Counted from the first letter of the stretch, positions 41,241-51,419 are shown. The stretch: 64,000 nucleotides of DNA from an uncultured Sphaerochaeta sp. (GCF_963677075.1 NZ_OY781873.1:620001-684000); one strand, 5' to 3'. Made by a program: numbers and translations. The notes: generated by a model not told the origin, from the letters alone.

Positions 41241-44200
41241 TTACCCTAAAAGCCGATCAAGTTTATAGAGTGCTTCCGTCTCTGCCTCCATCAAGGATTT
41301 TACATATTCCTGTACATTGGTCATTCCCTTATGAATTGCAAGGGAGAGAGCGGAAAGATAGATGATCTCTTGCATTGCCTCCTTGGTGTACCATGTCACC
41401 CCTTGGTGTTCATTAACTTGGGCGTATGCCCTGAGAGAAGGATCTTCAAGCAGTGTGGCCAAAATTTTCTTTGGGTCATCCTCGCTGTCGTCGACCATAT
41501 GCGCACTGGCAGCTAGGATGGCCGCACTGTGGCAAGCCTTTCTTGCAAGTTCTTGTTCAAAACCAGCCTCACACAGTTGTTTGGAGAAGAAACGGGAGAG
41601 CAACAGCTTATCACTTGCCACCATTGCATCGCTTATGGTTGCATCCTCACTGAGGAAAGGCTTCAGGAAGAGCGCTGCAGCCATGACTGATTCCATCTCA
41701 TCAAGAATCCTGGTTCCTTGCAAGAAGAGTCTGCTCTCTTCCTTGCTGAAGAGAGAACTCATTCTCTGGATTTCCTCAAGCATGGAACTTGGACTTATTT
41801 CCCTGGGGATGGAAGGTAGTGACTTACGAGCCTCGGGGTGTAGGTTTTCCACAACTGCCGAGAGGTGTGTATATGCTTCTGCCAACAAGAGAATGAGCGT
41901 ACGTTCTGTTTTGCTGGTTGCCTTTCCTTCCATCAGCCGTTTGACCTGCTTGTGGAAGGAAGGAGAAAGGAAGTGATCCATTGCCTTGTAGACTGGTTTG
42001 AGCCTGAGTGCAAGGATTTCCTGTTCAAAGTTTGCAATACCTGAATCTCCCATCTGTTCATACAGAGCAGAGTAGATACCATCAGTGTCCTCAACTTCCC
42101 GGATATTCAGGTATACCTTGGTCTCAAAACCTCGAAGGTGTACAAAGAATCCTTCGTCGAAGACCTTGAGGGAAGGTTTCATATAGGTTAGGCCATCGCT
42201 GAAAGAGTCCGTGATAACGTACCGCCTTCCTCCCACCGTCAGATTCAAAGCCTCAGCAAGGCTGACTTCCTCAAGGTACTTGTCCCCATTTGATTTCTTT
42301 ACTTTTTGGGCAGAGGACTTAATCCATCCTTCCACCACTTCATACTGGTTGTTGTATAGAACCAGGACTCGTTCATGTTCTGTTCCATTCACGTAGCAGA
42401 ATGCAGACTGTTGCACTTCCCCATCTCGATAAAGATCGAAGAGCTGGAAATTGTCCACACCACTGAAAAGGTATCGTTTCTTCAGGAGGGGGAAGATTCT
42501 TCGATAATGCTCCCCAATTAAGTATTCGTTGGGTTTTTCGTCCCAGTATGCTCGGCGGTATTCCATACCGTATTTTTCCCGGTACCCTTCAACCTGTCCG
42601 TGCCCGAACATGGGAAGCCCTGGCATGGTTACCAGCAAGGTACATACACCAAAGTACTTGTCCCCATCCCCAAACTGGGCGATGGCAGTTTCTTCATCTG
42701 GGTTATTCATGAAGTTAACGAACCGTTTAAGAATCTCAGGGTCAAAGTTGAGCGTATTCTTAATGGTCTCTCGGTATTTCTGGTTTTCCTGGTTCTTGAG
42801 CATGTTCATAAATGCGCTGTTGTACACGCGATGCATTCCCAAGGTGCGGACAAAGTATCCTTCCATCATCCAGAACGCTTCTGCAAGCAACAGTGTATCA
42901 GGCAACTCCTCATTGATCCTGTCCACCACCTCTCTCCAGAACTCCTTGGGGATTTGACGGTTGAACTCAGCCTCATCCATACCATACTGGGCACGTCCGG
43001 CAATATCGCCTCCGTGGCCCGGTTTAGGATACCAGAGCCTTTGGATGTGTTTCTTTGCCAACGTCATTGCAGCATCAAAGCGGATGATGGGAAAGTTGCT
43101 GGCAACATGCTTTATCAGTTGATAGACAGCCTCTCGTGTTACCGGGTTGAGGAAATCCAGCTGTGCAGTATCGTTCCAGGGCATTGATGTACCATCATTG
43201 CCATGGAAAATGTAGGTGGTTTCCCCATTTCTCAGATCCCTTCTCCTGAAGGTTACTGCAGCATCACTGCGATCGTAGTAATGATCCTCCAGCTTGATCT
43301 CAACATCCGGGTGTGAAGAAAGGTTTGGTCCATCATAGGTATAGGAAGGGAAGGGTGGATAACTTTGCTGGACGAAAAAGTCGCTGTGTTCAAAGACCCA
43401 ATCTCCGTCGATTCCACAATGGTTTGGAACCATGTCACTGGCAAGCCGAATGCCTCGACTGGCACACCTCTTTCGAAGGTTGTCCAAGGCAGGCCATCCT
43501 CCGATTACCTCTGCAATCTCGTAATTTTTCAAGGAGTATGCGGAGGCTTCCGCATCAGGGTTGCCACAGAGGTTCTTGATTTTCTTGCTTGCGGTGCTTC
43601 TTTCCCAGAGCCCGATAAGCCAGAGTGCGGTAAAACCCCTGGTTGCAATATGATCGAGCTCTCGGTCAGGAATCTTATCCAAGGTATCAATAGGGTATTC
43701 ATACTCCTTGGTCAGCTGGTCCAGCCATACAAGGGTGGATTTAGCAAGCATGATTACATTGGGCATCCAATTCCTGTCGGTAGTGAATGCCTCATACTCC
43801 TGGTCATAGAGGGTATAGTCGGGTACGACCATAACCGGGCTTCCCCCATCTCCCGGGAAGTGTGGTTTCTCTTCTTCCTTTACTATATCGATTGCTTTCA
43901 GGAGCAACTCCTTCAAACGTTGGGGAATCAATTCCCCCCAGGTCTCAATGATGAATGAGATCTGGTCGGTCAGGGAATCTGGGTAGAGTTTTGCCGGTCT
44001 GGTGAGGAATGAGAAGATGTCCTCATCACTGTTGGTCATTGATGCACTGGAGAGGGTATATCCCCCCATCAAAGCGGTGACAGCCTGGGCGGCCTTGGGG
44101 AAGGAGAGTCCTTCCGGGGCTAGGAATGGCTTTGTTGCCTTCATCAGTGCTGGGTTTTCCTGCATGACCTGATGAATGAAATAGCCCCTGAGAGACTCCT

Positions 44201-44582
44201 CATAGAAGTATTCAAGTGGCAGTCCCTGCTCGATCAAGAGCGGGGACGGGAACTCCTTCATGTAGAAGGCAAGTACTTCCTGGGCCGCATGGTTCTTGTT
44301 GACCAATGTGGTCAGGCGGGTAAAGAAATCAGGTTCACTGTAGCTCAAGTAGTGGGAAAGAACACTCTGGTAGAGTTGATGCAGGACGGCCGAGGCATGG
44401 AGTTTTGCCGAGGAGATCCAGTCATTCCCTCCCTTTGCTTTTACTTTCGTATTGAAAAGGTAGGCGAGTTCAGTTGCCTGCTTATAGAGATCTCCAAGGT
44501 CGGCATCTGACGGAAACAACGCTGGAAAAAAATCAATTTCAGTCCTTGTGCGAACTGAAATACGAAAATCACGTGTAATCAA
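41241..44582 (-). CDS. large GH13-type alpha-amylase-family protein
   Basis: An 1113-residue protein with a (beta/alpha)8 GH13 domain near 290-720. Region I is DMVPNHCG (about 383-390), the nucleophile is D503 in IIRFDAAMTL, and the acid/base is E568 in LLLAEAF. The third catalytic Asp is D629 in MNNPDEE, where the usual NHD is NPD, as in GlgE-type maltosyltransferases. An all-helical N-terminal 250 residues and a helical C-terminal 280 residues have no family I know. No signal peptide is seen, so it likely acts on internal glycans. The start is TTG 44582, set by GGGAGG six bases upstream. Confidence 0.85.
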   Translation of the reverse strand: MITRDFRISVRTRTEIDFFPALFPSDADLGDLYKQATELAYLFNTKVKAKGGNDWISSAKLHASAVLHQLYQSVLSHYLSYSEPDFFTRLTTLVNKNHAAQEVLAFYMKEFPSPLLIEQGLPLEYFYEESLRGYFIHQVMQENPALMKATKPFLAPEGLSFPKAAQAVTALMGGYTLSSASMTNSDEDIFSFLTRPAKLYPDSLTDQISFIIETWGELIPQRLKELLLKAIDIVKEEEKPHFPGDGGSPVMVVPDYTLYDQEYEAFTTDRNWMPNVIMLAKSTLVWLDQLTKEYEYPIDTLDKIPDRELDHIATRGFTALWLIGLWERSTASKKIKNLCGNPDAEASAYSLKNYEIAEVIGGWPALDNLRKRCASRGIRLASDMVPNHCGIDGDWVFEHSDFFVQQSYPPFPSYTYDGPNLSSHPDVEIKLEDHYYDRSDAAVTFRRRDLRNGETTYIFHGNDGTSMPWNDTAQLDFLNPVTREAVYQLIKHVASNFPIIRFDAAMTLAKKHIQRLWYPKPGHGGDIAGRAQYGMDEAEFNRQIPKEFWREVVDRINEELPDTLLLAEAFWMMEGYFVRTLGMHRVYNSAFMNMLKNQENQKYRETIKNTLNFDPEILKRFVNFMNNPDEETAIAQFGDGDKYFGVCTLLVTMPGLPMFGHGQVEGYREKYGMEYRRAYWDEKPNEYLIGEHYRRIFPLLKKRYLFSGVDNFQLFDLYRDGEVQQSAFCYVNGTEHERVLVLYNNQYEVVEGWIKSSAQKVKKSNGDKYLEEVSLAEALNLTVGGRRYVITDSFSDGLTYMKPSLKVFDEGFFVHLRGFETKVYLNIREVEDTDGIYSALYEQMGDSGIANFEQEILALRLKPVYKAMDHFLSPSFHKQVKRLMEGKATSKTERTLILLLAEAYTHLSAVVENLHPEARKSLPSIPREISPSSMLEEIQRMSSLFSKEESRLFLQGTRILDEMESVMAAALFLKPFLSEDATISDAMVASDKLLLSRFFSKQLCEAGFEQELARKACHSAAILAASAHMVDDSEDDPKKILATLLEDPSLRAYAQVNEHQGVTWYTKEAMQEIIYLSALSLAIHKGMTNVQEYVKSLMEAETEALYKLDRLLG

Positions 44583-44681
44583 ATCACGCCTCCCTGAGGG
44601 TGGTTATATCCCTGATATTGGTACTCCAAGTATATCACGAGTGGCCATGGTTGTAACCACTTTCTTGGGAATTGGACGCTG

Positions 44682-45212
44682 TTAGACTAATGTATTTGTG
44701 ACAGGAAGAGTAGGAATATCGTCTATTAGCATTTGTTTCGCTGAATCAAGAATCAAGGGAAGTGAAATCTCTTCTTCAGGGGAGAAGCGTTGTAAGACAA
44801 AGGAGGAAACGGTTCCATGCTTTGGTCTTCCGATTCCAATACGAAGTCGAAGGAACAAGTCGTCCTTGATATGGCTCTTGATTGACTTCAATCCATTGTG
44901 TCCCTGAAGGCCACCACCACGCTGCATCCTGATTGTCCCAAAGGGAAGCTCCAGATCGTCATGGATGACCAGGACATCTTGTGCTGTATAGGAGAAGAAA
45001 TCCATACAAGAGCGAACGGATTTTCCGCTTTCGTTCATATAGGTATGGGGCTTAAGTAGCCTGGTTCCCCCATCCTGGGCAATCAGCCCATTGAATTTCT
45101 GTGACCATGAGAGTGTCGGGTACATATGATCACAAACCATCCAGCCTACATTGTGCCGGGTTTTCTCATACGCTTTACCAGGGTTGCCGAGAAATACCAG
45201 AAGTTTTACCAT
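44682..45212 (-). CDS. pth: peptidyl-tRNA hydrolase
   Basis: Rescues tRNA from drop-off peptidyl-tRNA. The 176-residue protein has LVFLGNPGKAYEKTRHNVGW (catalytic His in TRHN), the conserved Asn in YMNESG and the Asp in VIHDDLELPFG, plus GGGLQGHNGLKSI. TATGAT ends five bases before the ATG and no ribosome site is visible, so this gene may also be leaderless. It diverges from the homocysteine operon across only 35 bases. Confidence 0.94.
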   Translation of the reverse strand: MVKLLVFLGNPGKAYEKTRHNVGWMVCDHMYPTLSWSQKFNGLIAQDGGTRLLKPHTYMNESGKSVRSCMDFFSYTAQDVLVIHDDLELPFGTIRMQRGGGLQGHNGLKSIKSHIKDDLFLRLRIGIGRPKHGTVSSFVLQRFSPEEEISLPLILDSAKQMLIDDIPTLPVTNTLV

Positions 45213-45247
45213 ACCCTATCATACGGACAAATAGAAGGAGAGAAAAG

Positions 45248-45577
45248 GTGTACATACTGGTAACCTATGTTCCTGATTCTCATCTTGAGGTAGTAAAGGA
45301 GGCTCTCTTCAAAGCTGGAGCTGGAAAGATGGGCTCCTATGATTCTTGTTGCTACCAAAGTCAAGGAACCGGCCAATTTCGTCCTCTGCAAGGCTCATCT
45401 CCCTTCATTGGGCAGGTCGGAGAGCTTGCACAAGAGCGGGAGTGGCGTCTAGAATTGGTGGTTGATGAAGAATTTGCTGCCCCAGCGGTAGAGGCGCTCT
45501 TGGAGAGTCATCCCTACGAGGTCCCTGCTTATCATCTGATCCCGGTCTTGACCCTTGAAGGGTTGAGTGACGAATAG
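45248..45577 (+). CDS. small NIF3/YqfO-insert-like (PII/CutA-fold) protein
   Basis: A 109-residue protein like the stand-alone middle domain of NIF3-family proteins (YqfO), a PII/CutA-type ferredoxin-like fold. The motif set VTYVPDSHLEVVKEALFKAGAGKMGSYDSCCYQSQGTGQFRPL, then EWRLELVV and SHPYEVPAYHLIPV, is typical. The function of such small proteins is not settled. The start is GTG 45248 with AAGGAG upstream. It opens the homocysteine-methionine operon, 11 bases before the DUF39 gene. A metal or small-molecule sensing role there is inference. Confidence 0.8.
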   Translation: MYILVTYVPDSHLEVVKEALFKAGAGKMGSYDSCCYQSQGTGQFRPLQGSSPFIGQVGELAQEREWRLELVVDEEFAAPAVEALLESHPYEVPAYHLIPVLTLEGLSDE

Positions 45578-45588
45578 GAGCCCCCCCT

Positions 45589-46749
45589 ATGGCAAAGACA
45601 GTTGCCCAGATCAATGAGAAAATCAAGAAAGGTACGGTTGTCGTGGTCAGTGCAGAAGCATTTTCTGCGATGGCAAAAGAGAAGGACCTCAAAGAACTCA
45701 GTGAAGAGGTGGATATCGTAACCACAGCCACCTTTGGTCCGATGTGCTCCAGTGGAGCAATCATCAATTTCGGACACTGGTCTCCCGGTATCCGTATGGA
45801 AGAGATTACCCTCAATGGGGTGAATGCCTACGAGGGGCTTGCTGCAGTTGATACCTACATAGGTGCAACCAGTGAATCCAAGTTTGATGCTACCTACGGT
45901 GGAGCGAATGTTATCGAGGAGTTGATCGATGGCAAGGATGTCCGTCTGCATGCCAGGGGAAAAGGAACTGATTGTTATCCCACCAAGGAGATTGATACCT
46001 ATATCAACAAGGATACCATCAACGAGTTCTATCTCTTCAATCCCCGAAACGCCTACCAGAACTATGCAGCAGCAACCAACAGCACGAACCGGATCAGGTA
46101 CACCTATATGGGCAGTCTTCTTCCCAGATTCTCAAATGTAACCTACTCCACCAGTGGTGAACTGAGTCCCCTCTTGAACGATCCCTACCTCAGAACCATT
46201 GGTCTTGGAACCCGGATCTTCCTTGGTGGAGGAGAGGGGTATGTGGTATGGAACGGGACCCAGTTCAATACCAGACGGGAACGTACCCCAGAAGGTATTC
46301 CCACCCTGCCTGGGGCAACCCTTGCTGTTATAGGGGATGCGAAACAGATGTCGAGGGAGTATATCCGCTCTGCCTACTATGAGAAGTATGGTATCTCGAT
46401 GTTTGTCGGTATCGGTATCCCCATACCGGTACTTGATGAGGAAATGGCAGCCCATCTAGCCATCTCAAATGAGAAGATCACCACCAATATTCTGGACTAT
46501 GGGCAGGATGGACACCCATCGGTCGGAACCTGTTCCTATGCCCAGCTTGCCAGTGGAGCAGTCACCTTGAGTGATGGAAAGGAAGTAAAGACAGCTCCAC
46601 TCTCTTCCCTTGCCAAGGCACGGGAGATTGCCGATGTCTTGGCTTCCTGGATCAAGGAGAAACGATTCTTCCTCTCTGAGCCAGTCCATACGTTCCCTAC
46701 TGACAGTTTTGTAAAACCTTTGGTTCCTCGCGAAGGAGGTGAGAAATGA
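45589..46749 (+). CDS. homocysteine biosynthesis protein (HcyBio/DUF39, COG1900)
   Basis: A 386-residue protein of the DUF39 family. Its archaeal homologue MA1821 of Methanosarcina acetivorans is needed to make homocysteine from aspartate semialdehyde, inserting sulfide directly. Two conserved cysteines are visible: C53 in GPMCSSGA and C129 in GTDCYPT, matching the pair reported as essential in the archaeal protein. The PF01837 fold carries no classical cofactor motif. AGGAG precedes the ATG by eight bases. Its stop overlaps the NIL-ferredoxin start (ATGA), as expected for functional partners. Confidence 0.9.
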   Translation: MAKTVAQINEKIKKGTVVVVSAEAFSAMAKEKDLKELSEEVDIVTTATFGPMCSSGAIINFGHWSPGIRMEEITLNGVNAYEGLAAVDTYIGATSESKFDATYGGANVIEELIDGKDVRLHARGKGTDCYPTKEIDTYINKDTINEFYLFNPRNAYQNYAAATNSTNRIRYTYMGSLLPRFSNVTYSTSGELSPLLNDPYLRTIGLGTRIFLGGGEGYVVWNGTQFNTRRERTPEGIPTLPGATLAVIGDAKQMSREYIRSAYYEKYGISMFVGIGIPIPVLDEEMAAHLAISNEKITTNILDYGQDGHPSVGTCSYAQLASGAVTLSDGKEVKTAPLSSLAKAREIADVLASWIKEKRFFLSEPVHTFPTDSFVKPLVPREGGEK

Positions 46750-47159
46750 AAAAGCGATATGCCTTGCGATTCTCTCCCACCTTGGTGGAGCAACCTATTG
46801 TAAGCAAGCTTGCCCGATCATACGATGTGGACATCAATATCCTCAACGCAGATGTTGCCAGTGGCCGTGGGGGAAAGCTCATTGTTGAGTTGAGTGGAAC
46901 CGAGCAAGACTTGGATGCGAGTGTCATTTATCTCGGAGAGATCGGAGTTATCGTCTCTGAGATGGTCAAGGAGCTGCTCTTCAACCAGGATGGGTGTATC
47001 GACTGTGGTGCTTGCACGGCTGTCTGTTCCTCCGGTGCCTTATGGATGGATTCTGAGGCAAAGCTGCAATTTGATGTATCACATTGTGTTGTGTGTGGGC
47101 TCTGTGTCCATGCCTGCCCAATGCGCCTGTTTGAGGTATCACACGAACGGGAGGCATAG
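46746..47159 (+). CDS. NIL-domain ferredoxin, homocysteine pathway partner
   Basis: A 137-residue protein with an N-terminal NIL domain (about 1-75, KRYALRFSPTLVEQPIVSKLARSY) and a C-terminal dicluster ferredoxin. The 4Fe-4S motifs are CIDCGACTAVC and CVVCGLCVHACP. Its archaeal counterpart, MA1822, works with the DUF39 enzyme and probably supplies electrons for reductive sulfur transfer. The start overlaps the DUF39 stop by four bases, with GGAGG upstream. Confidence 0.92.
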   Translation: MKKRYALRFSPTLVEQPIVSKLARSYDVDINILNADVASGRGGKLIVELSGTEQDLDASVIYLGEIGVIVSEMVKELLFNQDGCIDCGACTAVCSSGALWMDSEAKLQFDVSHCVVCGLCVHACPMRLFEVSHEREA

Positions 47160-47161
47160 AA

Positions 47162-47896
47162 TTGTATCAGAGGAGAGCTTATCGCCAGAGCATGGGGTCT
47201 TCCCGTTTCTCTTCATTCTCCCTTTCTATTGGGGAGAGTGATGTTTGGATTGGGTTTCAGGGACCTGCCGATAAGAACTCCCTACAGGCTGAAACGACAA
47301 CCCTTTTAAGACGACTGAGAAGGGAGCTTCTTGACTATGGGGATCCCGATCTGTTTACCAGCTTTGTTCCCTTGCAACCGAAGGGAGACCTCTCTGTATT
47401 GTTGCAACGTATGTTTGATGCAGGGAAACGTTCAGGTACTGGCCCTTTTTCCAGTGTAGCGGGGGCAATCGCAGAGCGCCTTGGAAGGCATCTCAAGGAC
47501 CAGTTTGGTCTCTCGGAGATTGTTGTTGAGAATGGTGGTGATTTATATATCGATGTCCTAAAACCTCTCTCTGTGCAGCTTTTTGCACCAACGAGTCCTC
47601 TTTCAGGGAAGCTTTCCATTATAGTTGATCCTTCGTATGGCCCGATGGGAGTCTGTACCAGCTCAGGAAAAATTGGACACTCAATAAGTTTCGGTAGGGC
47701 TGATGCTGTTATGGTTGCATGCAAAGATGCTGCCCTTGCGGATGCGTATGCGACAGCATACTGCAACCGTGTCTCCGGGAAAGCGGATGTGAAGAAGGTA
47801 TGCGAAGCGCTTACAAGGCAGGAAGAAGTCCTCTCCGCTGTAGTAGTTTTTGAAGACACGTTGGCCGTGGGTGGCCATTTGGAGGTAGGTACCTGA
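47162..47896 (+). CDS. COG2122 (UPF0280) ApbE-like protein
   Basis: A 244-residue member of the COG2122/UPF0280 family, distantly related to ApbE flavin transferases. Typical segments are GTGPFSSVAGAIAERLG, IVVENGGDLYID, GVCTSSGKIGHSISFGRADAV and DAALADAYATAYCN. In Methanosarcina a COG2122 protein is a third component of the sulfide-dependent homocysteine route. The start is TTG 47162, chosen because GGGAGG lies seven bases upstream; ATG 47192 is an alternative. It sits two bases after the NIL-ferredoxin and one base before metH. Confidence 0.87.
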   Translation: MYQRRAYRQSMGSSRFSSFSLSIGESDVWIGFQGPADKNSLQAETTTLLRRLRRELLDYGDPDLFTSFVPLQPKGDLSVLLQRMFDAGKRSGTGPFSSVAGAIAERLGRHLKDQFGLSEIVVENGGDLYIDVLKPLSVQLFAPTSPLSGKLSIIVDPSYGPMGVCTSSGKIGHSISFGRADAVMVACKDAALADAYATAYCNRVSGKADVKKVCEALTRQEEVLSAVVVFEDTLAVGGHLEVGT

Positions 47897-47897
47897 C

Positions 47898-50800
47898 ATG
47901 AATAGAAAAGAATACTTGCAGGTGTTGCTTGAAAAGAGAATTGTGCTCCTTGATGGGGCTATGGGTACCATGATCCAGAAGCAGGGATTGCAGGCCGAGG
48001 ATTATACCTTGGAGGATATTTCGGCACCTGGCTGTAATGAATTTCTCAACCTCAGCAGGGGTGATGTCATTTATCAGATTCACCAAGAGTACTTATCCTC
48101 TGGTGCCGATATCATCGAGACCAATACCTTCTGTGCGAATGCATTCAACCTTGCAGAGTATGGTCTATCAGGAGAAGTGGAACCTATCAACCTGGCTGCC
48201 TGTGAAATAGCACGTGAGGCAGCTGCAGACTATGAAGCAACCCATGACGGATATGCCTTTGTTGCAGGGGTTCTTGGTCCTTCCAACCGTTCGCTCTCCT
48301 TCTCCGAGAAGGTAGAAGACCCAGCATATCGACAAAAAGACTTTTCCTCTTTCCTAGAGATGTACCGTGAACAAGTTCGCTCGCTGCTGCAAGGAGGGGT
48401 AGACCTCCTCCTCATTGAAACGGTATTCGATACCTTGGTGGCAAAAAGTGCCATTATTGCATGCCTTCAGGAGATGGAAGCACAACAGAGGACCATTCCC
48501 CTGATGGTGAGTGTAACCTTCAGTGACCAGAGTGGAAGGACGCTCAGTGGTCAGACCCTGGAGGCTTTTGTAGCTAGCCTTGCACCTTTTCCGTTATTCA
48601 GCCTTGGACTCAACTGTTCCACCGGGCCAAATGAGATGCTTCCTCTTATCGAGAAGCTCTCTGGGCTCTGCCCATTCTATATTAGTGCCCATCCCAATGC
48701 AGGTTTCCCGGATAAGGAAGGAAATTATCAGCTGCAGGCACAACAGATGGCAAAAGATCTTGCCCCTGCCCTACAAAAAGGGTATCTGAACATTCTCGGC
48801 GGATGTTGTGGTACCACCCCCTTTCATATCAAGGCATTGAAGGAAGCCTCTACTCAGGCTGTGGTTCGGCAGCTGCCTTCGATAGCTTCTTCCCTAGCCT
48901 TGAGTGGGATGGATGTTGTGCAGGAGAAAGAGGGTGAACTGCTGTTAGTTGGAGAGAGAACCAATGTGGCAGGTTCGAGAAAGTTTGCCCGACTGATCAA
49001 GGAAGAAAAGTGGGAAGAGGCGCTTCAGATTGCACGGGAGCAAGTAGCCCATGGCTCTTCTGTCTTGGATCTCTGTATGGATGCATCCATGCTTGATGCA
49101 GAGAAGAGTATGAAGAACTTCCTACGCCATATTGCAAGTGACCCCTCAGTGGCAAAGGCAGCAATCATGATCGACTCCTCAGATTGGGAGGTTGTCTCCT
49201 CTGCACTGGGAGAGGTCCAGGGACGAGGGATCGTTAACTCAATCAGTCTGAAAGAGGGAGAGGAAACCTTCATTTCCCATGCCAAGCATATTGCCCGCTA
49301 CGGTCATGCAATGGTGGTCATGTTGTTTGATGAGGAGGGACAGGCTGCTACCTATGAACGTAAGATTGCCATAGCAAAGAGGAGCTATTCCCTGCTTAGT
49401 CAGGCAGGGATAAGGGATGAAGATATTATCTTTGATGCAAATGTCCTCTCTATTGCCACCGGTATCGAAGAGCACGATACCTATGCCCGAGATTTCATTC
49501 TTGCCACCCGGGAGCTTAAGCGGCTTTATCCACGTTGCCATACCAGCGGAGGAGTGAGCAATCTTTCTTTCTCGTTTCGTGGAAATGATGCACTTCGTTC
49601 AGCTATGCATGCCCTCTTGTTGGAGTTGGCTGACCTTGATATGGCAATCATCAATCCAGCGAGTCTCATTGATGTTCAGACATTGAACAAGGATGTTCAT
49701 TCCACCATTGAAAAGGCACTGATGGCAGAGGGTGGTGATCTGGCAGATATCAGGGCTGAACTCATCAATCTTGCCTTGACCATGCAGAGTGAGGATACTC
49801 CCAAGAAGAAGACGACTCCTCGCTCTGTGAGAAGTGCTTCTGATCGTCTCTATGATGCAGTGGTCTCTGGGGACCATACCTATCTTTCCCAGGACTTGGA
49901 GGCAGTGGAAGAAGAGAATCCTCTCTCCTTGGTGGAAGGCCCCTTGATGGATGGTATGAAGGAGGTAGGTCGGCTCTTTGGAAAAGGAAAGCTGTTCCTA
50001 CCCCAGGTGGTACGAAGTGCGAGAACGATGAAGATTGCGGTTGATATCCTCCAGCCACGTATTACTGCCTATTTAGAGAAGAACTTGCATGGAACAGGGA
50101 ATCAAAAGAAGCTTGCTGTCCTTGCTACGGTCAAGGGCGATGTGCATGATATCGGCAAAAATATTGTTGCGCTCATTCTCACATGCAATGGCTTTGAAGT
50201 CATCGATCTTGGGGTGATGGTCCCGTCTGCCGATATTTATGATGCAGCCATCAAATACCAGGCAGACATCGTAGGCCTGAGTGGTTTGATCACACCATCC
50301 TTGAAGGAGATGGAGGGAGTCATCTCCCTATTCGAGGAGAGGGGCTCCACCATCCCCATCTTTGTGGGAGGGGCAACTACGAGTGAGCTGCATACAGCGG
50401 TGAAGCTTTCGGTACGATACTCGAATCCTGTCATTCAGACAAAGGATGCTTCTGCCATGGCCTTGGCGGCCAATGAGGTGGTAGGTCCCAACTGCCTCAC
50501 ATTTTTTCATGAAGTAGATGAGCGCTATTGCCAACTCAGGAAGGACCATCAGGATGCAAAAGAGGTGAAGCATTCCTCTGTTGCTGTTGGATATGCTTCC
50601 TCCTTGGAAAGCAGTGAGCAAAAGAGCGTGGGAACGAATGCGAAAAACTATGGGGTGAACACCCTTGAAGACATTCCTCTCTCTGATTTGCTGGAGCTCA
50701 TCAACTGGAATATGTACTGCGCTGCATGGAAGGTTCCTCCTTCCAGCGAAGAGGGCGTAAGACTCATCAAACAAGCGAAAGCGCTTCTGGATGAGGAGAA

Positions 50801-51419
50801 AATCCGACTTCTCTTCGAAAGTGGATGTAAGATTGTTTATGGGGTGTTTCCTGCCAAGAGCGACCGATTGGCGGTACAGGTGGGTGAAAAGACCTTCTAC
50901 TTCCTGCGTGATGAAAAGAGTGGCTCCTGTATTGCTGATATGATTGCAAAGAAGGACACTGTCGGGTTGTTTGTGACTACCAGTTCCCTTTTCTTGGCTC
51001 CCTATCTGAAGGAGCTGGAGGAGCGGGGAGATACCATGCGACACCTCTCTATTAAACTTCTTGCCGACCGCCTTGCCGAAGCACTTGCAGAGAAAGCGCA
51101 ACAGTTGATTGTCTCCATGTGGGGAGAGCGCCTCCTCTCCTACCTTCGTCCAGCCCCAGGATATCCTTCTTGGAATGACCATAGTGAGAAGGGGACCCTC
51201 TTCAGTTTGCTTGATGCGACCGAGAGAATCGGGGTACAGCTTACCGAAAGTTTTGCCATGGATCCTCCCTCCTCTGTATGTGGGATGCTGATAGGAGGGG
51301 AGAATCTTCGGTATTTTGCCCTCAAGCATGTCAGTGAAGAACAGCTCTCCCTCTATGCAAAGCGGAAAAGTATCGATAGGCAGATGCTTGCCACGCTCCT
51401 CAGTGGTATGGAATACTGA
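47898..51419 (+). CDS. metH: cobalamin-dependent methionine synthase
   Basis: Full-length, 1173-residue MetH that methylates homocysteine with methyltetrahydrofolate via B12. The domains in order are the homocysteine/zinc barrel (1-320; zinc Cys in LNCSTGP and GGCCGTTP), the folate/pterin barrel (about 330-600), the cap (about 640-720) and the B12 domain with H750 as axial ligand in DVHDIGKN. The C-terminal SAM-dependent reactivation domain follows (about 900-1173, RPAPGYPSW). It follows the COG2122 gene by one base and precedes metF by four, so the operon spans sulfide fixation to methyl transfer. Confidence 0.97.
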   Translation: MNRKEYLQVLLEKRIVLLDGAMGTMIQKQGLQAEDYTLEDISAPGCNEFLNLSRGDVIYQIHQEYLSSGADIIETNTFCANAFNLAEYGLSGEVEPINLAACEIAREAAADYEATHDGYAFVAGVLGPSNRSLSFSEKVEDPAYRQKDFSSFLEMYREQVRSLLQGGVDLLLIETVFDTLVAKSAIIACLQEMEAQQRTIPLMVSVTFSDQSGRTLSGQTLEAFVASLAPFPLFSLGLNCSTGPNEMLPLIEKLSGLCPFYISAHPNAGFPDKEGNYQLQAQQMAKDLAPALQKGYLNILGGCCGTTPFHIKALKEASTQAVVRQLPSIASSLALSGMDVVQEKEGELLLVGERTNVAGSRKFARLIKEEKWEEALQIAREQVAHGSSVLDLCMDASMLDAEKSMKNFLRHIASDPSVAKAAIMIDSSDWEVVSSALGEVQGRGIVNSISLKEGEETFISHAKHIARYGHAMVVMLFDEEGQAATYERKIAIAKRSYSLLSQAGIRDEDIIFDANVLSIATGIEEHDTYARDFILATRELKRLYPRCHTSGGVSNLSFSFRGNDALRSAMHALLLELADLDMAIINPASLIDVQTLNKDVHSTIEKALMAEGGDLADIRAELINLALTMQSEDTPKKKTTPRSVRSASDRLYDAVVSGDHTYLSQDLEAVEEENPLSLVEGPLMDGMKEVGRLFGKGKLFLPQVVRSARTMKIAVDILQPRITAYLEKNLHGTGNQKKLAVLATVKGDVHDIGKNIVALILTCNGFEVIDLGVMVPSADIYDAAIKYQADIVGLSGLITPSLKEMEGVISLFEERGSTIPIFVGGATTSELHTAVKLSVRYSNPVIQTKDASAMALAANEVVGPNCLTFFHEVDERYCQLRKDHQDAKEVKHSSVAVGYASSLESSEQKSVGTNAKNYGVNTLEDIPLSDLLELINWNMYCAAWKVPPSSEEGVRLIKQAKALLDEEKIRLLFESGCKIVYGVFPAKSDRLAVQVGEKTFYFLRDEKSGSCIADMIAKKDTVGLFVTTSSLFLAPYLKELEERGDTMRHLSIKLLADRLAEALAEKAQQLIVSMWGERLLSYLRPAPGYPSWNDHSEKGTLFSLLDATERIGVQLTESFAMDPPSSVCGMLIGGENLRYFALKHVSEEQLSLYAKRKSIDRQMLATLLSGMEY

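Noticed and set aside
44640-44670. AGTGG...CCACT hairpin as pth terminator
   Set aside because: Only five base pairs and no U-tract on the minus strand.
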